DNA of 43,603 nucleotides from Myxococcota bacterium (GTDB taxonomy: Bacteria > Myxococcota_A > UBA796 > JAJRTE01): assembly GCA_024278455.1 (NCBI GenBank), contig JAJRTE010000196.1:1-43603 (forward strand), in the 5' to 3' direction. Numbering within the stretch: the first letter of the stretch is position 1; the number at the start of each line of letters is the position of its first letter. The notes below the pieces were generated by a model. The model had not been told where the DNA came from, ran no database searches, and saw only the letters and a program-made list of their open reading frames with translations. Positions 35,283-43,603 of the stretch are shown piece by piece. The translations under genes and the position numbers were made by a program.

Positions 35283-36697
35283 TCGCTGCCTATCGCCTGC
35301 GAAGCCCGGAATCCTGCATCGTCGAGCACCTGCTCCTTGCAAACGAACTCGAGCAGGCCGGGGCACTGGCCTCCCTTGTCCTGCACCATCGTCTCGCAGC
35401 GGCACTCATCGCGCTACGGCTCGGGTCGGACCAACTGGACGCCATCGTGGCCCAGATCGGAGCCGCGGGACGCTCCAGAAAGCCCCCTTCCTTTTCGTCT
35501 ATCGTGGACACGATGGAACAGGTGAACGGTCTGGCGCTCCAGGAGTTGCTGGACACGCTGCCGGGGGGCGGCCGCAACGGCGACGCTGCTATCGCGGACG
35601 TGTGGCAACGGGTCCTGGCCCGCCGCACCGGAGGTCTCGAGGCCGGAGCCGGGACACAAGGGGATATACCGTCCGGGTTCTGGTCCGCGTTGCCCGCCCC
35701 GGTCCGTCGGGCGTTGACCCTGGAAGGTGACGAGATGGATATCGCCTTGCGACATGCCCTGAGGTCGCTTCCGCAGGACGACGCACGAGATGTCCTGGCA
35801 CGGCTTCATGACGCGGGGGTGATGGGAGGCATGTCACCGGAAGGCCGAAATCGCGTGGCCGATCGGTTCGAGGTGTTCCTCAAGGGTGTCGTCGCCGTGT
35901 CCCTCGGGGACGACCGTGATCGGGAAGAACTCGAGCAGCTTCTTCCCGAACTGGAGCGCGCCGGATGGCACATCATGGCACCTGTGCTGCACATCTGGGA
36001 CGGGAGACGCGACCGGGCGGGGCTGTGTGCGGGGCTCGATCCCGCGAGCACACGGCTCATCGAACGCCTGCTGTCCCTCCTCGAGGAAGCCGAGGGCACG
36101 GGTGCACCGGGCACCCCTCCGGCCGCCGCATCGCCGGCACAGGGTACTCCGGTTGGGACCGGCACGAACCCGGAACCCCCTCGAGCATTGGCTGTCGAGG
36201 CCGGGCCGGAACGAACCGCTTTGCGCGAGACAGATTCCGGGGCAGCGGAAACGACGAATGCCGAGCAGCTTGCGATCCTGGAAGCGTTGCCACCGGCTCT
36301 CCGGAACGCGTTCGCCCTGGAACCGGATTCCTTCGGCGACGCCATGGCCGAAGCCCTGGCTGACATGCCGCCCGCCGAGGCGATGGCATGGATGGAGAAG
36401 ATGTTCAGGGCCGGGCTCGTGGGCACGGACGGAGACGTGACCGCAGCCCAGGCCCTCGAGCACCTCGACCCGTTGCTGTACGACATCGCGCTGATCGCCA
36501 AGGGACGAAGCGAACTGCGAAAGGGTGTCGAGGACCAGTTGAAGGTGCTCGAGCAGCTCGGCATGCACGTTTCCAGCGCCGTCTACCGCATCTGGGCCGG
36601 CGAACGCGATCCCGGCCTGCTCACCCGCGGGCTGGATCCGAGCAACGAGCTGATCGTCATTCGTATCCTGGAACACCTGAACCGCGAGGTCGTCTAA
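35264..36697 (+). CDS. Unknown protein with internal duplication
   Basis: I do not recognise the family of this 477-residue, largely helical, soluble-looking protein. Residues about 139-275 and 338-473 are two copies of one module. Shared landmarks are ALP(A/P)(P/A)(V/L)R near the start, (R/M)LHDAGV or MFRAGLV in the middle, and V(L/Y)(H/R)IW(D/A)G followed by R(D)..GL..GLDP and a Leu-rich helix at the end. The N-terminal 125 residues are a separate helical region. The two copies are joined by an Ala/Pro/Thr-rich linker (275-330). It has no signal peptide or membrane helix. ATG 35264 overlaps the end of the sigma/anti-sigma gene by 19 bases, so the two are translated from one message and are likely to work together, perhaps as cytoplasmic partner of the membrane-anchored regulator. 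Confidence 0.85.
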   Translation: MALERLIAAYRLRSPESCIVEHLLLANELEQAGALASLVLHHRLAAALIALRLGSDQLDAIVAQIGAAGRSRKPPSFSSIVDTMEQVNGLALQELLDTLPGGGRNGDAAIADVWQRVLARRTGGLEAGAGTQGDIPSGFWSALPAPVRRALTLEGDEMDIALRHALRSLPQDDARDVLARLHDAGVMGGMSPEGRNRVADRFEVFLKGVVAVSLGDDRDREELEQLLPELERAGWHIMAPVLHIWDGRRDRAGLCAGLDPASTRLIERLLSLLEEAEGTGAPGTPPAAASPAQGTPVGTGTNPEPPRALAVEAGPERTALRETDSGAAETTNAEQLAILEALPPALRNAFALEPDSFGDAMAEALADMPPAEAMAWMEKMFRAGLVGTDGDVTAAQALEHLDPLLYDIALIAKGRSELRKGVEDQLKVLEQLGMHVSSAVYRIWAGERDPGLLTRGLDPSNELIVIRILEHLNREVV

Positions 36698-36745
36698 CAC
36701 TCGAGCATGGGATGACAGGCAAGGCTGCTTCACGAACGGTGCGGT

Positions 36746-37678
36746 CTAGTCCCGAAGTGCGTCGAGCACGTCCGCGCAGGTGGCACCGTCCGGGAGACTC
36801 CGCAGGACGTAGAAGCTGTAGTCGTTGGGCGACCACCTCGACTCGGGATCGGTCTGTGACGGGTCGTCGGAGCCATACAGGGACTGGTCGATCACCACGT
36901 CGTAGACCCCTCCCGAAACCTGGTAGGTCGTTTCCCCCGCATCGTTTTCGAAATCGCATACGACCGCCGGCTCGAGCCTGTACAGCGTCCGGGAACAGAG
37001 ATAGACGTGGGCCACATCGCCCTGAACCCACTGTTCCGTGGTGACGCCCGGGTTATTGTCGCCATCCTGGTCCCATTCGCGCGGATCGTTGGGGTCGCTC
37101 GGACAGGACTCGGACACGGGATCCTCGAGCACGGCGCCCATGACCCAGTATTGGGGGCCATATTCCGTGTCCGACAGGGTGTACACCACCCATTCGGAGG
37201 GATCACCCTCTGGTGAGATGAAGCCCTCGATGCCGGCGGTCCAGGTGGCGGGTGGCACCGACGCGATCACGCTGTCGGGGATGACCGTTTCCACCGCGAC
37301 GGTGCCTCCGATCACGGTCTCGACCCATATTGTGGAGACATCTGTCTGGCAGGGCGTTTCGGTCTGTGCCAGGAGACCATCGCCCAAATCGGCCCATTCG
37401 ACCAGGTAGTAGCTGGTCACCGTTTGGGGATACCAGCCTCCTTTTGTGAAGAGGGAATCCGCCACGTACACTTCTATCCTCACCTGCCGGGCCAACCCCC
37501 ATGCGCTCGGGTGCTGGTCGACGAAGGCTGTGCCCGTGTGCTCGCTGGACTCGCAGTCCGGGGGTGGGGTTGGGGGAGGGGCCCCCTCGCCCTCATCGTC
37601 GCCGCAGGAGGAGATGTTGGCAGCCAGCCCGAACAAGACGGCGGCGGAAAGGGCGACAGCTCTCGGTGGCAGCTTCAT
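36746..37678 (-). CDS. Hypothetical lipoprotein
   Basis: A 310-residue predicted lipoprotein of unrecognised family. The signal ends AANISSC with a usable lipobox, followed by GDDEGEGAPPPTPPPDCESSE, an acidic then Pro-rich linker. The mature part is beta-rich in appearance, with aromatic and acidic residues, six or more Cys and a stretch PREWDQDGDNNPG that resembles a calcium-binding DxDxDN loop. The ATG at 37678 is supported by CAGGAG upstream at about an eight-base spacing. It converges with the gene at 35264-36697 and is divergent from maf. Confidence 0.82.
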   Translation of the reverse strand: MKLPPRAVALSAAVLFGLAANISSCGDDEGEGAPPPTPPPDCESSEHTGTAFVDQHPSAWGLARQVRIEVYVADSLFTKGGWYPQTVTSYYLVEWADLGDGLLAQTETPCQTDVSTIWVETVIGGTVAVETVIPDSVIASVPPATWTAGIEGFISPEGDPSEWVVYTLSDTEYGPQYWVMGAVLEDPVSESCPSDPNDPREWDQDGDNNPGVTTEQWVQGDVAHVYLCSRTLYRLEPAVVCDFENDAGETTYQVSGGVYDVVIDQSLYGSDDPSQTDPESRWSPNDYSFYVLRSLPDGATCADVLDALRD

Positions 37679-37992
37679 TTCGCATGCTCCTGCAAGGACT
37701 TGGTGGCGGACCACGTCTCGGTATTCTTCGAATGTTACGATGCTAGCATACTTGCGACACGGGCTGCCACAGGTTTTGGTCCCCAGGAGCGGTGGCCGTG
37801 GCGTATCTCCATCGATCCCGGGGTGTGGCACAGGAACGGTTGTCACGACGCAGGCAGTCGGCGGAGCCTGACGCATCCTTCCCTTCTGACGTGGACGATA
37901 TCTCGATGGCCTGCACATCGAATGGAGGCAGGCAGGGTCGAGGGGTTCATGTCTTGACACCGCCGCCGCTCGTCGCTACACTGCCGTCCACC
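37679..37992. other. Divergent intergenic region lipoprotein / maf
   Basis: No gene is supported in these 314 bases. A strong rightward promoter at 37954-37982 lies at its right end. On the leftward side, TATGCT near 37748-37753 could be a -10 box for the lipoprotein gene, but no good -35 partner was found. Confidence 0.4.
37954..37982 (+). promoter_or_regulatory. Strong candidate promoter immediately before maf
   Basis: TTGACA (37954-37959) and TACACT (37977-37982) are separated by exactly 17 bases. The -35 is a perfect match and the -10 matches at four positions, including the key T-A and last T. Transcription would begin around 37989, only a few bases before the maf ATG at 37993, and no ribosome binding site is visible between. 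Confidence 0.6.
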
Positions 37993-38628
37993 ATGGAAGG
38001 AGCAGAATCGACCGGAGCGCGCGACGCCCGTCCACTCGTCCTGGCCTCGGCCTCGCCCAGGAGGCGCGAGTTGCTGGAACGGGTAGGCATACCCTGTCGT
38101 GTCCAGCCGAGCCGGGTCGTCGAAACGGCAGACCTGGGTGGAAACGGGGCGGATCCGGCGGAGACCTGTCTGCTCAACGCCAGGCTCAAGGCCGAGCAGG
38201 TCGCCGCGTGGGTCGAGGAGCAGGCCCTCGTGTTGGCCGCTGACACCATCGTGGTCGTGGACGACCTCATACTCGGCAAACCAGAGGATACTGAGGACGC
38301 GCGCCGCATGTTACAGTTGCTGTCCGGCCGCAGGCACCAGGTCCTCACCGGCTGCGTCATCCTGGACCCTGGGCGCACGGTCTCCAGATCGTTCGCCGTG
38401 GCCACCGGGGTCGTGTTCAAGTCCCTCGAGCCGGACGAAATTGACGGGTACGTGGCGACCGGCGAGCCCCTGGACAAGGCGGGGGGCTACGGAATCCAGG
38501 GACGTGGTGCCTTCCTGGTTGCGAGCGTGCATGGCTCCTATACCAATGTGGTGGGACTACCCTTGGCCGAAGTCCTGGATGTCCTTGCCGAAGTGGGAGG
38601 ACCGAGGCCCTTTCGAGCGAACGGCTGA
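37993..38628 (+). CDS. maf: Maf-family nucleotide pyrophosphatase
   Basis: A 211-residue Maf protein, which hydrolyses non-canonical or canonical nucleoside triphosphates (dTTP/UTP in the YhdE-type group) to monophosphates. Signature sequence is complete: LVLASASPRRRELLERVGI at the N-terminus, the acidic active site AADTIVVVDDLILGKP, and DKAGGYGIQGRGAFLV followed by GSYTNVVGLPL. ATG 37993 is chosen from the start of homology and the position of a promoter just upstream; the frame itself is open from 37792. The message may be leaderless. yggS follows on the same strand after a 176-base gap. Confidence 0.94.
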   Translation: MEGAESTGARDARPLVLASASPRRRELLERVGIPCRVQPSRVVETADLGGNGADPAETCLLNARLKAEQVAAWVEEQALVLAADTIVVVDDLILGKPEDTEDARRMLQLLSGRRHQVLTGCVILDPGRTVSRSFAVATGVVFKSLEPDEIDGYVATGEPLDKAGGYGIQGRGAFLVASVHGSYTNVVGLPLAEVLDVLAEVGGPRPFRANG

Positions 38629-38804
38629 AAAGGCCGGCCCGCGCCGCGGCGGGTGATAGCGCACCGGGGCGTTGGTGTTCGGCGACTCCGCGTGACGTGG
38701 AGGTATCTGGGCAACGCCGTACAACCTCGTGACCTGCCCCCGGGGACAAGACTGCCGGCGGGATGACTGCCCGATCGACCAGTGATTGAACAAGGAGGAG
38801 TGCG

Positions 38805-39488
38805 GTGGCCAGCGATACGAGGTACCGGGAAGTGCTCGAGAGGGTCCGGGATGCTTCGCGACGATACGGGCGCGAAGGGGAGGTTCGGCTCGTCGCGGTC
38901 AGCAAGGCGCAGCCGATCGAACGGCTGCTCGCCGCCAGGGACGAGGGGTGTGGACTCTTCGGAGAGAACTATGCCCAGGAACTCCTCGGGAAGATCGAAC
39001 GGATCCCTGGCGTGGAGTGGCATTTCATCGGGCACTTGCAGTCGAACAAGGTCAAGGCCATCCTCCCCCACGTTGCGTTGGTCCACTCCGTGGACCGTCC
39101 TCGTCTGCTGTCGGAGATCGACCGCAGGGCTCGGGCCCTGGGCCGGGTCCAGCCCATCCTGATCGAAGTCAACGTGGGGAACGAAGCCACCAAGAGCGGC
39201 GTCGATCCCGGTGCGCTGGAAGCGCTGGCGAGGCAGGCCATCGAAGCGGAATCGGTCACGCTGCGCGGATTGATGGCCATTCCCCCGTTCCACTGGTCAC
39301 CGGAAGAGACTCGGGACGGTTTTCGCCTCCTCCGGTCCCTGCGGGACAGGCTCGAGGATCGGTTCGGCATGGCATTTCCCGAACTGTCCATGGGCATGAG
39401 CCACGATTTCGAATTGGCGATCGAGGAGGGCGCCACACTCGTGCGCGTGGGCACCGCGGTTTTCGGAGAGCGCCCACCCAGGCGATGA
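38805..39488 (+). CDS. yggS: YggS/PROSC-type PLP homeostasis protein
   Basis: A 227-residue pyridoxal-phosphate-binding protein of the YggS family, which buffers free PLP and has no known catalytic reaction. The PLP lysine is Lys34 in LVAVSKAQP. Other conserved pieces are GENYAQELLGKI, WHFIGHLQSNKVKAIL, VHSVDRPRLL, EVNVGNEATKSG and LSMGMSHDFELAIEEGATLVR. GTG 38805 is preceded by AAGGAGGAG at a good spacing. The gene may be the first in a unit with the membrane protein gene that starts 66 bases downstream. Confidence 0.95.
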   Translation: MASDTRYREVLERVRDASRRYGREGEVRLVAVSKAQPIERLLAARDEGCGLFGENYAQELLGKIERIPGVEWHFIGHLQSNKVKAILPHVALVHSVDRPRLLSEIDRRARALGRVQPILIEVNVGNEATKSGVDPGALEALARQAIEAESVTLRGLMAIPPFHWSPEETRDGFRLLRSLRDRLEDRFGMAFPELSMGMSHDFELAIEEGATLVRVGTAVFGERPPRR

Positions 39489-39554
39489 CTCACCGGGAAC
39501 CCGGGCTTCGACCGTCCAGACGAAGGGCACGCGCCCGAAAAAGGACACAGCGGA

Positions 39555-41324
39555 ATGGGACCGGCTCGAACGTTCAACCTGGAGAGCCCGCTCTGGCCCT
39601 TTCTCGTCGTGCTGGCATTGCAACTGGCCGCGTTCGGGAGCCAGATCCCGGACTACCACCCCCTTGGCGACGACATCGCGCTCATCGTTCATGCCACCGG
39701 GCACGTTTCGCCACCCAGCCCCCTCGAATGGCTGACCAAGGGGTACGCGGACTACTTCACGGTCTACCAGGAGTGGACGTCGCCCTTCTCCAACTTTCTC
39801 AGGCCACTGGCCGACCTCGCCTACTACCTCGACTACCTCCTGTTCCAGGACTACTGGGGCCTGTACCTGCTTCTCGGATACATCGTGAACGCACTGGGTG
39901 CGGCCATCGTCTTCGTGGTCGCCCGAATGTTCCTCCAGTGTACCCGCACAACCTCGTACCTGGTGACCCTGGTGTTCTTCCTGACCGTTGTGCCGGCCAA
40001 GGCAGCCTTCTATCCCTCGTTCGCATTCGATCCCCTTGCCGCAGTGCTGGCGGGATTCGCCTTTCTCGCCATGGCACAGGCCCGGATTGTCACCGCAACC
40101 CTGCTGGTCACCACGGCGATGTTCGTCAAATAAACGGCCGTCGTCGCTCCTGTCGCCCTGGGAGCCAGCTTCCTGGTGCTGGCCTGGACACACCGCCGGG
40201 CGGGAACTTCGCTCACTCCCGCCATCAAGCACGCGGCAGCGATGACATTGTTCCCTCTTTCCACCTGGTTCGCGGCACGGATGGCCTTTTGCGGCGGACT
40301 CGGCGGGACGTACATCTCCAGGCACCTCGACTCCTGGACCGACCTGCTGCGCAAATTCGTCGTGGCGATCAGCGTCTGGCCCCTGGGGCACGACATCGAG
40401 CCCGTGGCAGCGAGCCTCGGGCGGATGGTCCGGGCGGGCGGTACCAGCGGACTCTTGCCAGGCGATGCTGCAAACCTCTGGTTTGTGCTTGTGAACATGG
40501 CGTTCGCTGTATTCTTCACCCTTGTCTTGCTCAGAGTCGCCATCCATCGGCGCGCGACCGGCATGGGGCCTCGAGCGTGGGCCGTGCTCTACTGGGTCCT
40601 TCCCGCCAGCGCGCTGCTGCTGGCGCTGGGTCTCGAGAAGCGTTTCGGCTATCTCCTCTACCTGTTTGGCATACCCTTGCTGGGACGACTCGTCGAGACA
40701 TGTCGCTGGCGCCCCTTGCGACTCGCGAGTGTGGCGTACCTGCTCGTGCAGTGCCTGTTGGGAGCGGGCGCTTTCGCGCAGTTGCTGTCGCCGGCTGCTC
40801 GAGCCTCCCGGCACGAGGCCTATGAGCGGGCCCGGAATCTGGTACACCTTCTCGAGACCGTCTCGGCGATGGAGGATCGACGCCGAACGGTCTACCTGGT
40901 GAACGACCTGGTGGGCGATCATGCCGGCCCGCTTCTTCGCTGCTTCGCGACGCGTGACCCGAAAGCCGACCTCGTGGTGCTCACTTCGAGGACGAACGCC
41001 ACGCCGCACTTCGTCAAGACCAGCGAGGGGATCGAGGTTTCGCTGACCATGCCGCGGGGGGAGTCCCTGGTGTTCCCCGGCGTGGATGCCGCCCGGATGC
41101 TCCCGTTGCTCCAGCCTTCCGCCGAAGGATTGGTGATAGCGCGAAACGAGATCGTATCGTACAGGTTTCCCGGCGGCTCGATTCGCACGTCCATTATCGG
41201 TGACCTACCCCGTATCGAGTTCGGGGATAGGGTGGACATCACTGTCGAGGATCGCGGAGCCATATTCGTGTACTTCGACACCGAATCCGGAGAACACCGG
41301 ATCGAGCTGCCCTGGACACATTGA
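39555..41324 (+). pseudogene. Membrane glycosyltransferase-like protein with internal TAA
   Basis: The frame encodes about 589 residues but is cut by one TAA at 40131-40133. The first part (192 residues) and the rest are in the same frame, and membrane-helix pattern runs straight across: MFVK, stop, TAVVAPVALGASFLVLAW. An expected Gln (CAA) at that position would restore KQTAVVAP. The protein has roughly ten helices and an N-terminal loop with a DDIAL-type acidic motif (PLGDDIALIVHATG), as in dolichyl-phosphate-mannose or GT-C-type transferases, and a soluble C-terminal domain of about 170 residues. The C-type catalytic Asp position is plausible but not proven. Donor and acceptor are unknown. 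ATG 39555 follows AAAAGGA. It may be co-transcribed with yggS. Confidence 0.72.
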
Positions 41325-41528
41325 GCCGCCTATCCCGGGAGCGGACGTGGGACGTGGGTGGTCTCCGGCGCAGGATGGGACACATCGACCCGGCACGCAT
41401 CACGACGCCCCATCCAGGCGGGCACGCCGCGCGACGGCACCGTGAGGGCCACGGGCGGGCCGACTGTCCCCCGGCGTCACCTGGCGGTATCGCGGCGACG
41501 GCCGCAGCGCGAAGGAGTCACCCGCAGT

Positions 41529-42998
41529 TCAGCGCGCCAGTTCCGGGCAGTAGGTCGTGTTGGCGAAAATCGCGCAACCGTCGATGTGTTCGGACCGGTA
41601 GATAGAATCGTCCGGGTTGTTGAACTCCGCCCGCCACACCGGGGTCCCGGTCTCGTCCAGTTCCAGGAGGGTCGAGTTGAATGAGCCGGTGTCCGCCATC
41701 CAGAAATGGCCGGAGGCGATCGTGTAGTGGCCGTTTTCCAACCAGTCGAATCCGCCCCAGATCGGCTCGAACCAATCCGGCTCGGTATATTCGAAGACGA
41801 TACGGAGCGTCATACGGGTGGTATCCATCTCGAGACGCAATGCCCGGGTGTGGTCTACCCCGCCATATTCGGACCGCAAGACCCCGTTGTCGTAGATGGT
41901 GAGATAGTCGCCGATCAGCTTGACGTCGTGAGGATGGAAGAACCAGCGATCCAGCGTCGCCGGTGTCCCGTCCGCCTCGAGGAGCGTGAAATCGCCTCCG
42001 GGGCCGATAATCCAGATCAGGTTCTTGGTGGCGTAGTCGATCTTCAACACGTGGCTCATGTTGCGAAGCAGCACGTAGACGTACAGCCGGCCGCCTTACC
42101 AGCGGTCGAACACGGTGTTGGCATGGAAGGGGTCGTCGTCCTCGCGCGAACCAGCCGGCAACACCCCCATCTCGACACCGTCCGTGACCGAATCCCACCA
42201 CCAACGAATGTTGTTGTCGAAATCGATCTCCTTGACCGCGAACCCGCGCCAGGTCTTGTCGACTAGGCAGTTGACCATGGTGAAGATCGAATCACCGCTG
42301 GATGAAAGCCCGGCATCGTGGTGGTAGGTGCCCCTGGTCTCGTAGGGGCTCGCCTTGCGCCGCGTGGCAGTGAACGTCACTGTCTTGTCGAGCGTGACGA
42401 TGGCAGGAGGAAAATAGTGCGGGGGCGGCCCGAAATTCGGACCATGCCCGCCGAACAGGATCTGCTCGTCGCCGATAAAGCTGGCGTCGATGTCTCCTCC
42501 TCCGACGCCGGGATAATACCAGCGCGCGTTGCCGTCCGGATCGAGAATGACCAGGTAGCTGGACTCGTATCCTGCGGTTCTGGTCAGCACACCGTAGTTG
42601 TAGAGCGTGTACCCGGTTTCCGCAGGGTTGGACGACGGGAGGGTGATACGTGGAAGCTGCAGGTCCGAAGGCAGGGGATCGGTGCGGAATGACACCGCCG
42701 GCGACGCGAGTCCCGAGCCATCCGCCAGCGTGGCCCGGCACTGGTACTCAGTGTCCGCCTTCAACCCGCGGACCACGAACTCGAGCTGTCTTGCTCCCTG
42801 GGCGCGGAGCAGGTGGCGCTCCCGGCTTCCCCCCACCTCGTCACAGGTCAGGGTCACCGGCCCCTCCTGGGTGAGCGTCACGCCGAGGTGCCATGATTGG
42901 GGGTCCGACGGGTGCGGACGGCCGGAGAGTTCGATCGGTGCGCCTGCCATGGCAGTGGCTGAGACCAATAGGGGCAAAGAAAACGCGAAAAACCGCAT
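41529..42998 (-). pseudogene. Arylsulfotransferase-like protein with internal TAA
   Basis: The frame codes about 489 residues of an ASST-type beta-propeller with a cleavable signal (MRFFAFSLPLLVSATAMAG), but has a TAA at 42096-42098 on the minus strand. Before it are LVILDPDGNARWYY, a YHHDAGLSSSGDSI His pair and DPFHANTVFDRW; after it, in the same frame, GGRLYVYVLLRNMSHVLKID and HPHDVKLIGDYLTIYDNG. The ASST family uses His residues and an Arg on several blades; the RNM and HPHD segments beyond the stop appear to supply the last of these, so a truncated product should be inactive. ASSTs transfer sulfuryl groups between phenols in the periplasm, but many family members have unknown roles. ATG 42998 follows GGGAGA. 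It converges with the glycosyltransferase-like gene. Confidence 0.8.
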
Positions 42999-43379
42999 AA
43001 TACTATCTCCCGGTGACTGTTGCTTGTCGACGTAGCCTTGGGAGCAAGTATGCCACAGGAATCGAGCCTGGCCATCCATTTCCCGCCCAATGGGCCATGG
43101 GGCCAGGAACACGGGGGTTGTCTCATGCCAACGGCTGCATGTTTTCCAGTTGAAACGTGTCGATTGGGCGGATTTCGATTCCCCGGCCACGGCTCGACGG
43201 CAGGAAAGCCTGCATGCGGGGAAGGAGAACGCGCTTTCACGCTGGTTGCAATCGACCAGGCACAATGAAATAATCTCGCAGCGTTGCCGTAGACAGGGAT
43301 GAGGTTGATCTGTTCGCTCAGCGGCCCGGCCAGCCTGTCCCGTCTCTCATCACTGGTCCGGGTTTCTAGGAGGAATTTC
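42999..43379. other. Divergent intergenic region
   Basis: No gene is supported in these 381 bases between the leftward arylsulfotransferase-like gene and the rightward gene at 43380. The rightward promoter candidate at 43246-43274 lies in it. A possible leftward -10 (CATACT, near 43046) has no clear -35. Confidence 0.4.
43246..43274 (+). promoter_or_regulatory. Candidate promoter for the gene at 43380
   Basis: TTGCAA (43246-43251) and AATAAT (43269-43274, five of six) are spaced by 17 bases, about 105 bases upstream of the start. Confidence 0.4.
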
Positions 43380-43603
43380 ATGGCGGAACTCCGGTTCTTC
43401 CCTGGCTGGGGGCGGCGGGCCGAGCAGGTGGCTCGCCATTTGCTGGACTGGTTCGAGATGCATGGCTACGAGTGCCAACTCGTCGAACTGAAGCACCCGG
43501 TGGACGGATGGGTGTTGCAGGTCCGCGAGACCTACGAAACGGACTGGAAGAGGACCCTGTCGTTGTTCACCGGCCTGGACACAGCGGCGAGCGTCGAGCT
43601 GGC
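43380..43603 (+). CDS. Unknown protein, cut by window end
   Basis: A clear gene start: ATG 43380 follows AGGAGGAATTTC, an almost perfect ribosome binding site. About 74 residues are visible (MAELRFFPGWGRRAEQVARH and onward, with LLDWFEMHGYECQLVELKHP and a region rich in Trp, Tyr and Glu). No signal peptide or membrane helix is seen in this part. I do not recognise the family and the rest lies outside the window. Confidence 0.75.
   Translation, partial: MAELRFFPGWGRRAEQVARHLLDWFEMHGYECQLVELKHPVDGWVLQVRETYETDWKRTLSLFTGLDTAASVEL

Noticed and set aside
12644..42998. Stop-codon reassignment as the reason for the internal stops
   Set aside because: TAG, TGA and TAA all appear internally, while the same three codons also end normal genes in this window (for example TAG in nuoK and nuoL, TAA in nuoD, TGA in nuoA).
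1..43603. CRISPR array, tRNA, rRNA or insertion sequence
   Set aside because: The only tandem repeats are the 33-bp and 21-bp arrays, which have no spacers; no cloverleaf, rRNA-like or transposase sequence was recognised by eye. A covariance-model scan could still find a small RNA.

Overview
The window is GC-rich bacterial DNA with about 32 recognisable protein genes on both strands, moderate gene density and several intergenic gaps of 300-850 bases. Secreted lipoproteins with Pro/Thr linkers, MopE-type metal-binding repeats, a CBM2-like lipoprotein, a periplasmic arylsulfotransferase-type protein and a separate nuoC/nuoD layout point to a Gram-negative bacterium. The flavour is myxobacterial or deltaproteobacterial, but I see no rRNA or other decisive marker, so the taxonomy is inference. 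I recognised no tRNA, rRNA, CRISPR array, transposase or integrase.

Layout. 1-244: the start of a repeat-bearing lipoprotein (minus). 605-4508 (minus): a two-gene unit, SsnA-type aminohydrolase plus a large FAD/FMN/Fe-S oxidoreductase built like dihydropyrimidine dehydrogenase. 5071-15676 (plus): an 11-gene complex I operon, nuoABCDHIJKLMN, without the NADH-input genes nuoEFG. 15887-19304 (plus): an isocitrate/isopropylmalate-type dehydrogenase, an HMG-CoA lyase homologue and a family III CoA-transferase. 20157-23831 (minus): a probable immune or conflict module, a small TIR protein followed by a TIR-NACHT-FGE protein. 24296-29383: a MopE/GH16-like lipoprotein, the AmmeMemoRadiSam radical SAM enzyme, moaC and a triple-CBM lipoprotein. 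29451-33810: divergent ppk1 and metG. 33927-36697: an ECF-like sigma factor fused to its own zinc-finger anti-sigma domain and a membrane anchor, overlapped by a gene with an internal duplication. 36746-41324: a lipoprotein, maf (apparently leaderless), yggS and a membrane glycosyltransferase-like protein. 41529-42998: the arylsulfotransferase-like gene. 43380-end: an unidentified partial gene.

Two features cut across the window. First, four reading frames (nuoM, the FGE tail of the NACHT protein, the glycosyltransferase and the arylsulfotransferase) each continue in the same frame with conserved sequence beyond exactly one stop codon. The four stops are TAG, TGA, TAA and TAA, so stop-codon reassignment is not a simple explanation. 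Second, the palindrome CTCGAG recurs roughly 90-100 times by eye, several times more than base composition predicts, in coding and noncoding DNA.

The best candidates for something little described are the TIR plus TIR-NACHT-FGE pair, the sigma/anti-sigma fusion with its duplicated-domain partner, and the SsnA/DPD-like pair.
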